33,146 nt of DNA from Oscillospiraceae bacterium (GTDB lineage: Bacteria > Bacillota > Clostridia > Oscillospirales > Acutalibacteraceae). Numbering within the stretch: position 1 is the first letter of the stretch; every line of letters begins with the position of its first letter. A program made the position numbers and the translations under genes. Shown in pieces: positions 16,043 through 25,903 of the stretch. The stretch spans positions 1-33,146 of the forward strand of contig CADBBT010000016.1 in assembly GCA_902792985.1 (NCBI GenBank), in the 5' to 3' direction. The notes below the pieces were generated by a model, which saw only the letters and a program-made list of their open reading frames with translations, had not been told where the DNA came from and did not search any database.

Positions 16043-16078
16043 AACGGAGTTTGTAACGAAACAAAGGAGGATATATCT

Positions 16079-16573
16079 ATGCTTAAGAAAATCAGCAAAA
16101 TCCCTTTTTCAGACACGCCTGAGCAGGCGGCGAAGCTGGACGCGGTCATCGCGGAATGCGCCGGTGACAAAAGCAAACTGATGCACGTCATGCAAGTCGC
16201 GCAGGACATTTACGGCTACCTTCCGTTTGAGATCCAGAAAAAGATCGCCGACGGCATGGGTGTGGATCTGGAAAAGGTTTACGGTGTTGCAACCTTCTAT
16301 GCGCAGTTCGCGCTGTCACCGAAGGGCAAATACGCCATTTCGGTCTGTCTTGGCACAGCGTGCTACGTCAAGGGTTCGCAGGACGTTCTGGATGAACTGA
16401 GCGCCCAGCTCGGCATCGAAGCGGAGGAGTGCACCGAAGACGGTACGTTCTCGCTGAGCGCCTGCCGCTGCATCGGCGCGTGCGGCCTCGCGCCGGTCAT
16501 GACCGTCAACGACGACGTTTACGGTAAGATCACAGCGAAGGACGTCAAGGGCATCCTTGCAAAATATGCCTGA
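16079..16573 (+). CDS. hndA: NuoE-like [2Fe-2S] subunit of NADH-linked hydrogenase
   Basis: The 164-residue protein matches the NuoE/HndA thioredoxin-like ferredoxin family. A helical N-terminus contains LMHVMQVAQDIYGYLP and VYGVATFYAQF. The [2Fe-2S] cysteines are C90, C95 (CLGTAC) and C131, C135 (CIGAC). It relays electrons between the flavin subunit and the other iron-sulfur centres of the complex. ATG 16079 is used: AAAGGAGG is eight bases upstream, while an in-frame upstream start at 15995 lies in the leader. First gene of the operon; its stop overlaps the next start (TGATG). Confidence 0.95.
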   Translation: MLKKISKIPFSDTPEQAAKLDAVIAECAGDKSKLMHVMQVAQDIYGYLPFEIQKKIADGMGVDLEKVYGVATFYAQFALSPKGKYAISVCLGTACYVKGSQDVLDELSAQLGIEAEECTEDGTFSLSACRCIGACGLAPVMTVNDDVYGKITAKDVKGILAKYA

Positions 16574-17124
16574 TGCGTGAGCTTTCCCTCAATGTGCTGG
16601 ATATCGCGCAAAACTCTGTTTCCGCCGAATCCTCGCTGATCGAGCTCGTCGTTTGCGAAAACCGCCGCACGCATGATCTCATGCTCGGCATTTACGACAA
16701 CGGCAAAGGCATGACAAAAGAGCAGCTTGACGCTGTACGCGACCCGTTTTTCACCACCCGCACGACCCGCAAGGTCGGCATGGGCGTGCCGCTGTTCAAA
16801 ATGGCGGCGGAAATGACAGGCGGTTCGCTCACGATCGAAAGCGAAGTCGGCGTCGGCACAAAGGTGCGCGCGTTTTTCAAAACCGATCACGTTGACTTCA
16901 CTCCGCTGGGCGATATGACAGATACGGTCGTGATGCTCATCACGATGAATCTGCACATCGATTTTGTGTATCGCTTTCAGGTGGATGATCGGGAATTCGT
17001 GCTCGACACGCGGCAGCTCAAAGAGATCCTCGGCGATGTGCCGCTGAACGATCCGGGCATTGCGCACTGGATCAAAGATTATATCAATGAAAACACTGCA
17101 AAACTTACGGAGGTGCAAGAATAA
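16573..17124 (+). CDS. GHKL-type ATP-binding protein in the hydrogenase operon
   Basis: The 183-residue protein is a stand-alone HATPase fold. It has an N-box-like segment (LNVLDIAQNSVSAES, residues 5-19), a G1 box (YDNGKGM, about 41-47), a DPFFTTRTTR lid segment and a G2 box (KVGMGVPLFKMAAEMTGG). No HisKA dimerisation domain or transmembrane segment is present, so it is not a conventional sensor kinase. The C-terminal ~80 residues (from TDHVDFTPLGD) are a separate small domain. Homologues sit between hndA-like and hndB-like genes in other Clostridia hydrogenase operons, from general knowledge. Its role, perhaps ATP-dependent regulation or assembly, is not established. Coupled to hndA by TGATG. 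Confidence 0.88.
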   Translation: MRELSLNVLDIAQNSVSAESSLIELVVCENRRTHDLMLGIYDNGKGMTKEQLDAVRDPFFTTRTTRKVGMGVPLFKMAAEMTGGSLTIESEVGVGTKVRAFFKTDHVDFTPLGDMTDTVVMLITMNLHIDFVYRFQVDDREFVLDTRQLKEILGDVPLNDPGIAHWIKDYINENTAKLTEVQE

Positions 17125-17496
17125 ATGAAAAGCTTGGAAGAATTGATGGCGCTCAGAGACGCAGCTAAAGCAAAAATGACGGCGCGCGACGATTCCACCG
17201 CGGTAACACGCGTGGTCGTCGGTATGGCAACGTGCGGCATCGCCGCCGGCGCCCGCCCGGTCATGAACAAGTTTTCCGAAGAGATCGAAAAGCGCGGACT
17301 GACGAATGTTACGGTTGCGCAGACCGGCTGCATCGGCATGTGCCAGTATGAGCCGATCGTGGAAGTGACGGAGCCGGGCAAGGAAAAAGTCACCTATGTG
17401 CTGATGAATCCGGAAAAGGCTGTCAAAGTTGTGGTCGATCATCTCGTCAACGGCAACCCCGTCACGGAATACACCGTCGGCGCGATCAAGAAATAA
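17125..17496 (+). CDS. hndB: Thioredoxin-like [2Fe-2S] protein, HndB family
   Basis: The 123-residue protein has a helical N-terminus and a thioredoxin-like ferredoxin domain with C37 (GMATCGIAAGA) and C69/C73 (TGCIGMC). Only three cysteines align with the usual cluster ligands, as far as I can see. HndB-type subunits accompany the NuoE-, NuoF- and HydA-like subunits in tetrameric hydrogenases, and are thought to serve as an electron-transfer branch. The start codon immediately follows the previous stop (TAA-ATG), with GGAGG some 12 bases upstream. The next gene starts 12 bases after its stop. Confidence 0.9.
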   Translation: MKSLEELMALRDAAKAKMTARDDSTAVTRVVVGMATCGIAAGARPVMNKFSEEIEKRGLTNVTVAQTGCIGMCQYEPIVEVTEPGKEKVTYVLMNPEKAVKVVVDHLVNGNPVTEYTVGAIKK

Positions 17497-17508
17497 GGAG
17501 GAAACGGA

Positions 17509-19296
<1,788 letters not shown>

Positions 19297-19311
19297 GGGG
19301 AGGTACAGATC

Positions 19312-21063
19312 ATGGAAAAAATGCTCAACATTAAAATCAACAACATGCCTTGTACCGTTCCTTACGGTACGACCGTTCTCGAAGCTGCCCGCTCGGTCGG
19401 CATCGAGATCCCGACGCTCTGCTTCCTCAAAGATCTCAACGAGATCGGCGCCTGCCGTTTCTGCGTTGCCGAGGTCAAGGGCGCAAGAAGCCTTGTTGCC
19501 GCCTGTGTGTTCCCGATCGAACGCGACGGCACCGAGATCTTCACCAACACCGAAAAGATCCGCGCTTCCCGCCGCAAGACGCTGGAGCTGATCCTTTCCA
19601 CCCATGAGCGCAAGTGCCTTTCCTGCGTGCGCAGCGGCGAATGCGAACTGCAGAAGCTCTGCAAAGAGTACGGCGTGGAGGATGAGGGCGTTTTTGACGG
19701 CTTTAAGCCCCATTATGAGCTTGACACCTCCGCGGCACACATGATCCGCGACAACAACAAGTGCATTCTTTGCCGTCGCTGCGTGGCCGCCTGCAAAAAC
19801 CAGGACATCAACGTCATCGGCGCAAATGCCCGCGGCATCGACACACACATCGGTTCTGCTTTTGAGCTGCCGCTGGGTTCCACCTCCTGCGTCTCCTGCG
19901 GCCAGTGCATCGTTTCCTGCCCCGTCGGCGCGCTTTATGAAAAGAGCGCGATCAAAGACGTTCAGAAAGCCATTGCCGACCCGAGCAAATATGTTGTCGT
20001 GCAGGCTGCGCCGTCCATCCGCGCAACGCTTGGCGAATGCTTCGATATGCCCGTCGGTACCGACGTGACCGGCAAGCTCTTTGCTGCAATGCGTCGCCTC
20101 GGTTTTGACAAGGTGTACGATACCAACTTCGGCGCCGACCTCACCATCATGGAAGAGGCGAACGAACTTCTTGACCGTGTCAAGAACGGCGGCGTGCTGC
20201 CGATGATCACCTCCTGCTCCCCGGGCTGGATCAAGTATTGCGAACACTATTATCCCGATCAGCTCGCGCATCTGTCCTCCTGCAAATCTCCGCAGCAGAT
20301 GCAGGGCGCCATCATCAAAACCTACATCGCCGAGAAGAACGGCATTGACCCGAAGGATATCGTTTCCGTCTCCGTCATGCCCTGCACGGCGAAGAAGTTC
20401 GAGATCGGCCGCGACGATCAGAACGCCAGCGGTTATCCCGATGTGGACTATGTCCTCACGACCCGCGAGCTCGGCCGCATGATCAAAACGGCAGGCATCC
20501 GCTTCACGGAACTGCCCGATGAAAATCCGGACGCACCGCTCGGTCAGGGCACCGGCGCTGCCGTCATCTTCGGCGCATCCGGCGGCGTGATGGAAGCTGC
20601 GCTTCGTACCGCAGCGGAAGTCATCACCGGCAAAGAGCTGGAGGATGTGGAATTCAAGGATGTCCGCGGCATGCAGGGCGTCAAGGAAGCGTCCTATGAT
20701 CTTGCCGGCCTGAATGTCAAGGTCGCCATTGCAAGCGGCACCAAGAACGCGAAGATCCTGATGGACAAGGTGCGTGAAGGCACTGCCGATTACACCTTCA
20801 TCGAGATCATGTGCTGCCCCGGCGGCTGCATCAACGGCGGCGGTCAGCCCGTACAGCCGGCTTCGGTGCGCAACTTCACCGATCTCAAGAGCCTGCGTGC
20901 GAACGCGCTGTATGAGAACGACAAAAACCGTCCGCAGCGTAAGAGCCACGAGAGCGAGGACATCAAGCAGGTCTACAGCGAATTCCTCGGCGCGCCCAAC
21001 AGCCATAAAGCGCACGAGCTGCTGCACACCAGCTATGTCGCTCGTCCGATGTTCAAGAAATAA
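19312..21063 (+). CDS. hndD: [FeFe] hydrogenase catalytic subunit
   Basis: The 583-residue protein reduces protons to H2. In order it has: a plant-type [2Fe-2S] domain (C37, C48, C51, C65), a His-Cys3 [4Fe-4S] site (H98, C102, C105, C111), and two [4Fe-4S] motifs (C151, C154, C157, C161 and C193, C196, C199, C203). The H-cluster domain follows with L1 TSCSPGW (C302), L2 MPCTAKKFE (C358) and L3 EIMCCPGGCINGGGQP (C502, C506). L1 carries Ser303 where single-subunit enzymes such as CpI have the proton-relay Cys. With hndABC it should form an NADH/ferredoxin-linked, possibly bifurcating complex. Maturation genes hydEFG are not in the window. Element C begins 18 bases after the stop. Confidence 0.97.
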   Translation: MEKMLNIKINNMPCTVPYGTTVLEAARSVGIEIPTLCFLKDLNEIGACRFCVAEVKGARSLVAACVFPIERDGTEIFTNTEKIRASRRKTLELILSTHERKCLSCVRSGECELQKLCKEYGVEDEGVFDGFKPHYELDTSAAHMIRDNNKCILCRRCVAACKNQDINVIGANARGIDTHIGSAFELPLGSTSCVSCGQCIVSCPVGALYEKSAIKDVQKAIADPSKYVVVQAAPSIRATLGECFDMPVGTDVTGKLFAAMRRLGFDKVYDTNFGADLTIMEEANELLDRVKNGGVLPMITSCSPGWIKYCEHYYPDQLAHLSSCKSPQQMQGAIIKTYIAEKNGIDPKDIVSVSVMPCTAKKFEIGRDDQNASGYPDVDYVLTTRELGRMIKTAGIRFTELPDENPDAPLGQGTGAAVIFGASGGVMEAALRTAAEVITGKELEDVEFKDVRGMQGVKEASYDLAGLNVKVAIASGTKNAKILMDKVREGTADYTFIEIMCCPGGCINGGGQPVQPASVRNFTDLKSLRANALYENDKNRPQRKSHESEDIKQVYSEFLGAPNSHKAHELLHTSYVARPMFKK

Positions 21064-21080
21064 GAGTAGCTGCACTTTTG

Positions 21081-21254
21081 CGCACGAAGATTCGCCGCCG
21101 GCGAATCTTCGTGCGTTTCACCGCCGCAGAGCGGTTTTTGCCCTTGGCAAAAACCCGGGGCGCAGCTGTGCTGCGCCCTGCCCGCCGCCGGCGGGCGGCG
21201 GGGCTCTGCGGCGGCCTTGTGGCTGTTGCATTTCGTGAAATGCAACAGCCACAA
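21081..21254. repeat. Nested-palindrome element C
   Basis: The leading hairpin pairs 21081-21096 with 21100-21115 (16 bp, loop GCC). The outer stem pairs 21121-21131 with 21204-21214 (11 bp, CCGCCGCAGAG). Inside are three hairpins: 21133-21142/21146-21155 (10 bp, loop CTT), 21158-21166/21170-21178 (9 bp, loop TGT) and 21181-21189/21194-21202 (9 bp, several registers possible). The trailing hairpin pairs 21217-21234 with 21237-21254 (18 bp). The leading hairpin may also terminate the hydrogenase transcript, although the tract after it is only TTTCA. Same plan as A. The trailing hairpin contains GGCTGTTGCATTT, as in the MITE end at 9531. Confidence 0.85.
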
Positions 21255-21290
21255 ATGCGGCGTAAGGCGTAAAAAGAAAGGTGATTTTTC

Positions 21291-21836
21291 ATGGATCTGA
21301 AACTTGTGGAACACGCAAAGGGCTATATCGACGCGCTGGCGAACGGCGTCAATCCGCTTACCGGTGAACCTGTTCCGGAAACCGATGTTGTCAATCAGGT
21401 GCGCATCTCGCGCTGTTTGTTTTATGTTTCGGATGTGCTTGGCGAGGTTCTTCAGAACGGCGGCACAAAAAAGCATAAATCCACTGAGCCGCCCTTCGAT
21501 CCCGGAATGCTCGACCTTTCTGCACTGTCCTATTTTGAGGATCCCGTGGGCATCAAGGTGTTTACGGATGCAATCAATGCGCTGCGGCCGGAAGGTATGA
21601 AAAAGCTGAATCCGGCGGTGCTCACAAACTGGCTGGCGGAGCAGGGATACCTGCGGGTGGAAACGGCGAACGATAAAAAACGCAAGCGCCTTGCGCCCCT
21701 CGGCGCGCAGATCGGGATCAGTGAAATCGAACGCAGCGGCGAACACGGCCACTATTTTCATCTGCTTTATGCGGAGTCCGCACAGCACTTTTTGATCGAC
21801 CGTCTGCCGGAGATCGTCGGCACTGCCGAAATGTAA
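21291..21836 (+). CDS. Conserved-looking hypothetical protein
   Basis: The 181-residue soluble protein lacks a signal peptide and membrane segments. Its N-terminus holds a distinctive block, YIDALANGVNPLTGEPVPE, followed by VRISRCLFYVSDVL. The middle is helical (LNPAVLTNWLAEQGYL), recalling a winged-helix recognition segment, and the C-terminal half has a basic patch (DKKRKRLAP). I do not recognise a characterised family; a nucleic-acid-binding role is only a guess from the helix and basic patch. AAAGGTG lies eight bases upstream of the ATG. The gene lies between element C and the promoter of the surface operon, and its own promoter is not obvious. Confidence 0.7.
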   Translation: MDLKLVEHAKGYIDALANGVNPLTGEPVPETDVVNQVRISRCLFYVSDVLGEVLQNGGTKKHKSTEPPFDPGMLDLSALSYFEDPVGIKVFTDAINALRPEGMKKLNPAVLTNWLAEQGYLRVETANDKKRKRLAPLGAQIGISEIERSGEHGHYFHLLYAESAQHFLIDRLPEIVGTAEM

Positions 21837-21874
21837 AACGATTTGTGAATTTTTGATTTCCTGCGTGTGGGTTC

Positions 21875-21903
21875 TTGATTTCTTTGTGAGATAGGTATAC
21901 AAT
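21875..21903 (+). promoter_or_regulatory. Promoter of the surface-modification operon
   Basis: TTGATT (21875-21880), a 17-base spacer and TACAAT (21898-21903). GGAGG at 21926-21930 serves the ATG at 21936. Confidence 0.7.
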
Positions 21904-21935
21904 ACTAAAGATAAACGCTCGACCCGGAGGATCCT

Positions 21936-22748
21936 ATGAAACGATTCTTTTGTGTTTTTTGTGTACTTTTGCTGACAGCGGCTGTGCCGTTGGTCGGCTT
22001 TTTTGCGCTGAAAACACCGAAAGCCGGCGCGGTCGATACCGCAAAGGGACTTGCGGCGCTTGCGCGTTTTGACAAAGTCGATGTCGCAAAGGTCGACAGC
22101 AAACTCAAGGCGATCGAACAAAAAAGGTTGGCAGCGCTGGAACGCGAAAACCGCCGCCTTCGCATCGACGAAATTCTGAAGCAGATCGACGCAGGCAAGC
22201 TCTCCTATCGCAAGGTGCTCAAAAACGTCTATATCGCCGGTGACTCGCTGATGGAGGGGCTGGAGGTGTATGACATCCTCAACAGCAACCACATTTTTGC
22301 GCAGGTGAGCGCGAGCCTGAGCCATCTTGAGGAAAACTACAGTAAAATCGTTTCCATCCGACCGCCCGTACTGATCCTGCATTACGGACTGAACATGATC
22401 GCTGCCGACGAACAGCATTTGCAATCGTTCATCAAAAACTATACAGCCATCATCAAACGACTGCAAAAGGAGCTGCCCGACACGCGCATCGTGATCAGTC
22501 TGCTCTTCCCGGTGGACCGCAGTGTGGCAAAGGCGCCAAGGTTCGGCGCAATCAAAAACTATAACAAGCGCCTGCGTGAGATGTGTAAAACGCTGGGGAT
22601 CGAAGCGCTCGATTCAGCGCCGGCGTTTCAGGAAAACGGAAGCTTCACCACACGCTATTACGGTGCGGACGGCATTCATCTGAGCGCATCGTTTTATCGG
22701 AACGTCTGGCTGAAGCATGTGATTCGGACCTTGGAGATTGGCGTATGA
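21936..22748 (+). CDS. Membrane-anchored SGNH/GDSL hydrolase or acetyltransferase-like protein
   Basis: The 270-residue protein has an N-terminal signal anchor (about 3-24), then a charged coiled-coil-like helix (about 48-80). The SGNH domain carries YIAGDSLMEGL (nucleophile Ser at about 104), block III HYGLNMI (about 148-154) and the final DGIHLS with catalytic Asp/His (about 245-250). SGNH proteins next to MBOAT genes usually act on acetyl esters of surface polymers, either adding or removing acetyl groups. It is first in a five-gene operon; the next gene starts inside its last codons (ATGA overlap), so the two are tightly coupled. The acceptor polymer cannot be told. Confidence 0.88.
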   Translation: MKRFFCVFCVLLLTAAVPLVGFFALKTPKAGAVDTAKGLAALARFDKVDVAKVDSKLKAIEQKRLAALERENRRLRIDEILKQIDAGKLSYRKVLKNVYIAGDSLMEGLEVYDILNSNHIFAQVSASLSHLEENYSKIVSIRPPVLILHYGLNMIAADEQHLQSFIKNYTAIIKRLQKELPDTRIVISLLFPVDRSVAKAPRFGAIKNYNKRLREMCKTLGIEALDSAPAFQENGSFTTRYYGADGIHLSASFYRNVWLKHVIRTLEIGV

Positions 22749-23218
22749 AGACGTTGAGGATCAAAGAAATCTTGTGCGTCGCGGTGCTGCTGCTTTTTGT
22801 TCTGGCCATGATCGGACAAAAGGGGCGGGTGAGCGACGCGTCTGCCGCGGATGTCGGCAAAGCCGTCAGCGCTGCCGCAGGGCTTGCGCAGCTTGAGACG
22901 CGCGGAGGAAAGGCGTTTCAAAAGGAATTCGGTCTGGACCCGCAGCAGTTTGACGGGGGCTATTATGCCGCATCGGACGATGTGATGGAAGTGCGTGAGC
23001 TGCTGGTCGTGCGGCTCAAGGACAGCGCCGCCGCCACTTCGCTGTTGGAGCAGTTGAAACAGCGCGTGGAGCAAAAGATCGTGCTGTTTGAAGGCTATGC
23101 GGCAGAACAGACCGCGCTTTTGAAAAACTATAAGCTCGTGCAGCGCGGCAACTTTGTGCTTTACACTGTGTGCGATGCACCGTCAGACGCTGTGCGCGCC
23201 TTCCGCGCCGCGTTATAA
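22745..23218 (+). CDS. DUF4358-like membrane-anchored protein
   Basis: The 157-residue protein has one N-terminal membrane segment (about 8-24, ILCVAVLLLFVLAMIG) and an extracellular domain. That domain contains the YYAASDDVMEVRELLVVRLKD region and a QKIVLFEGYAAEQTALLKN region, which fit DUF4358 proteins by general memory. These are often encoded beside MBOAT and SGNH genes in Firmicutes. The hydrophobic segment lacks a lipobox cysteine. Function unknown; gene order suggests an accessory of the O-acetylation machinery. The start overlaps the SGNH stop (ATGA). Confidence 0.75.
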   Translation: MKTLRIKEILCVAVLLLFVLAMIGQKGRVSDASAADVGKAVSAAAGLAQLETRGGKAFQKEFGLDPQQFDGGYYAASDDVMEVRELLVVRLKDSAAATSLLEQLKQRVEQKIVLFEGYAAEQTALLKNYKLVQRGNFVLYTVCDAPSDAVRAFRAAL

Positions 23219-23263
23219 GAAAGGGATCAAAAAACAAAGGATCGTTAAGGGGAAACAAGCGTT

Positions 23264-24685
23264 ATGTTGTTCAGCAGTGCCACATTTCTTTTTGTGTTTT
23301 TGCCGCTGGTTCTTTTTTGCTATTTCCTGCCGGTGTTCAAAAAGGGTTCGCCGGAAAGCTATGAGATGACAAAAAAGAACCTGGTGCTGTGTCTGGCCAG
23401 CCTCGTGTTTTACGCGTGGGGCGAGCCGGTCTATGTGGTGCTGATGCTCGTGAGCATCTATTTCAACTTCAACATCACCTTGGATTTTCAGCGCTTTCCC
23501 GAAAAAATGCGGCGCAAAAAAACGCTGTTTATCTTCGCCGTGATCTTCAATTTGTTCGTTCTCGGCTTCTTCAAATATGAGCCGTTTTTGATCGAAAACA
23601 TCAACCGGCTGTTTTCGCTGCATCTGAAAGCGGCGGCGCTGCCGCTGCCGGTCGGTATCTCGTTTTACACGTTCCAGATCCTGTCCTATGTGATCGACGT
23701 TTATAAGGGCGAAAGCGAAGCGCAGCCGAGCCTGCTGCGGTTTGCGACCTATATCACCATGTTCCCGCAGCTCATTGCCGGCCCGATCGTGCAGTACGGC
23801 GACATTGAAGCACAGTTGGAAAACCGCACGGTCACGATGCAGAAATTTTCGCGCGGCGTGCTGATCTTTGTGCGCGGCCTCGGCAAAAAAATGATCTTTG
23901 CCAACGCTGTCGGCGCGGTGTTCAGCGAGATCCAGGGCAGCGATGTTCACGCGCTCGGCGCAGTTACGGCGTGGTTCGGCATCCTGTGCTACACGCTGCA
24001 GATCTACTTCGATTTCTCCGGCTATTCCGATATGGCGATCGGTCTTGGCCGTATGTTCGGCTTTGAACTGATGCAAAACTTCAACTACCCCTACACCGCC
24101 GAAAGCATCAAGGACTTCTGGAGCCGCTGGCATATCTCGCTGTCCGGCTGGTTCAAAAAATACGTCTACATCCCCTTGGGCGGCAACCGCAAGGGCACAG
24201 TGCGCACGGTACGCAATATTCTGATCGTCTGGACACTGACCGGTCTGTGGCACGGCGCGGCGTGGAACTTTGTGGCGTGGGGCGCATATTACGGCTTGTT
24301 GCTGCTGCTTGAAAAATATGTATTCTCTGCCGTGCTCGAAAAAATACCGAAAGCGCTGCGCCATGTGCTGACGATGGTCATCGTCGTGATCGGCTGGGTG
24401 TTCTTTTCGGCAGAGAGCTTTTTCTCTGCGGCGGCCTACCTCGGCGCCATGTTCGGCGGCGCAGGGTTTACGGACGCGAACACCCTATATCTGCTGCTGT
24501 CGCACGGCTTCCCCTTTGCCGTGATGACCGCTTGCGCCCTCGGCGCGTTCCGCAATCCGCCGAAATTCAAAAACGAACGCACCCACCTGATCGTTCAGGC
24601 CGCCGGCTATGCCGCTGTGTTTGCCCTTTGCGTGGCGTGCCTTGTTTCCGACAGCTACAACCCGTTCCTATATTTCCGATTCTGA
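23264..24685 (+). CDS. MBOAT-family O-acyltransferase (AlgI/DltB-like)
   Basis: The 473-residue polytopic membrane protein has about ten or more hydrophobic segments. Family blocks are LPVGISFYTFQILSYVID, the FPQLIAGPIVQY segment, DFSGYSDMAIGLGRMFG, FWSRWHISLSGWFKKYVYIP and LTGLWHGAAWNFVAWG, where the last His is the conserved MBOAT active-site residue. MBOAT proteins of this type carry acetyl groups across the membrane for transfer to polysaccharide or peptidoglycan acceptors by an SGNH- or DHHW/AlgJ-type partner. Both partner types flank it here. No dltA or dltC lies nearby, so D-alanylation is less likely than O-acetylation. Third gene of the operon. Confidence 0.95.
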   Translation: MLFSSATFLFVFLPLVLFCYFLPVFKKGSPESYEMTKKNLVLCLASLVFYAWGEPVYVVLMLVSIYFNFNITLDFQRFPEKMRRKKTLFIFAVIFNLFVLGFFKYEPFLIENINRLFSLHLKAAALPLPVGISFYTFQILSYVIDVYKGESEAQPSLLRFATYITMFPQLIAGPIVQYGDIEAQLENRTVTMQKFSRGVLIFVRGLGKKMIFANAVGAVFSEIQGSDVHALGAVTAWFGILCYTLQIYFDFSGYSDMAIGLGRMFGFELMQNFNYPYTAESIKDFWSRWHISLSGWFKKYVYIPLGGNRKGTVRTVRNILIVWTLTGLWHGAAWNFVAWGAYYGLLLLLEKYVFSAVLEKIPKALRHVLTMVIVVIGWVFFSAESFFSAAAYLGAMFGGAGFTDANTLYLLLSHGFPFAVMTACALGAFRNPPKFKNERTHLIVQAAGYAAVFALCVACLVSDSYNPFLYFRF

Positions 24686-24694
24686 GGCGAGTTT

Positions 24695-25885
24695 ATGAAG
24701 AAAGAAACCTCCACTCCGGCTTCGCCGACCACCGGCGGCCGCAAAAACAACGGCGTGATCTATACCTGCATCACGCTGGGCTTTTTGCTGTGTTTGTTTT
24801 TGACGGGCGTGGTGATGCTGCTCACGCCGGACAAGGCGCAATCGGAAACGGAAAACCGTGTTTTGGCGCAAAGGCCGCGTCTGACGTGGTCGTCGCTGAC
24901 CGACGGCAGCTTTATGCGCGACTATGAGACCTATCTGACCGACCAGTTTCCGCACAGAGACGCCTGGGTGTCGCTTCGCGCAGGGGTTTCCACACTGACT
25001 GGTTCGCGTGAGCAAAACGGTGTGTACCGAACAAAAAGCGGCTTTTTGCTGGAAAAGCAGACGCCGTTTGATCCTTCGCAGCTTTCCGAGCTGACGAGCG
25101 CGATCAAATCCTTTTTAAAGAAAAACAAGTCCCTGACCGGCGGTATGATCCTTGCGCCGAACGCGAGCTTGCTGCTGCAGGAGGAAATGCCTTACGGACT
25201 GCGGCAGCCCGACCAGCAAAAGCAGCTCAAGGACATCCACGCGCAGCTCAAGGGCGTGGACTTGAAATGGGTGAGCTGCCTGAAGCAATATGAGGGCGTC
25301 GACACGCATTCGCTTTATTACCGCACCGACCATCACTGGACGACCCGCGCGGCGTTTCGTGCCTTCCTTGGGCTGAGCAAAGCATGGAAGCTCGGCGCAA
25401 AGGAAGAAAACTACACGTTTTATCCCGTGGCAACCGATTTTTCCGGCACCTTGGCCGCAACCTACGGTGAACGGCGGCTGCGCGACACGGTGGAGGTCTG
25501 CATCCCGAAGGAATCCAGGGGCAAGTATACGGTCTATTATGAAGCGCAGGGCAAGAAAACCGCGACGCTGTTCGCCTCCGAAAAGCTGCAGGAAAAGAAC
25601 AAGTATGAGGTCTTTCTCGGCGGCAACTTTGATAAGGTGATCATCTCCACCACAGCGAATACCGAAAACGCGCTGCTGCTGTTCAAGGATTCCTATGCCA
25701 ACTGTCTGATCCCGATGCTCACGCCGTATTTTTCAAAAATCGTGGTCATCGACCCGCGCTATTTCAACGACAGCTTATCCGCCGTGATGGAGGAAACGAC
25801 CTTCACCCATGCGTTGTTCGTTTATAACGCAAACACCTTTTTAGAGGATCGTTCTCTGGCGCCGCTTTTGAAAAGCGCAAAATAA
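24695..25885 (+). CDS. DHHW-motif (AlgJ/AlgX-like) membrane-anchored protein
   Basis: The 396-residue protein has a Pro/Thr/Lys-rich cytoplasmic start, one membrane segment (about 22-45) and a large extracytoplasmic domain. The hallmark TDHHWT motif is at about residues 210-215. A second block is LLFKDSYANCLIPMLTPYF, with a GDS-like KDSYAN serine, and a third is VVIDPRYFN. These fit the SGNH-like AlgJ/AlgX/DHHW group that works with MBOAT proteins in polysaccharide O-acetylation. It starts nine bases after the MBOAT stop. Most likely it transfers acetyl groups to an exported polymer; the polymer is unknown. Confidence 0.9.
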   Translation: MKKETSTPASPTTGGRKNNGVIYTCITLGFLLCLFLTGVVMLLTPDKAQSETENRVLAQRPRLTWSSLTDGSFMRDYETYLTDQFPHRDAWVSLRAGVSTLTGSREQNGVYRTKSGFLLEKQTPFDPSQLSELTSAIKSFLKKNKSLTGGMILAPNASLLLQEEMPYGLRQPDQQKQLKDIHAQLKGVDLKWVSCLKQYEGVDTHSLYYRTDHHWTTRAAFRAFLGLSKAWKLGAKEENYTFYPVATDFSGTLAATYGERRLRDTVEVCIPKESRGKYTVYYEAQGKKTATLFASEKLQEKNKYEVFLGGNFDKVIISTTANTENALLLFKDSYANCLIPMLTPYFSKIVVIDPRYFNDSLSAVMEETTFTHALFVYNANTFLEDRSLAPLLKSAK

Positions 25886-25903
25886 ATGATTGAAGGAAAA
25901 GCT

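Noticed and set aside
15777-16078. A Rex-type redox operator in front of the hydrogenase operon
   Set aside because: I looked for a TTGTGA/TTGTTAA-type palindrome and did not find a convincing one.
23213-24364. A 383-codon minus-strand frame opposite the MBOAT gene
   Set aside because: Shadow frame; the plus-strand MBOAT motifs and operon spacing are decisive.
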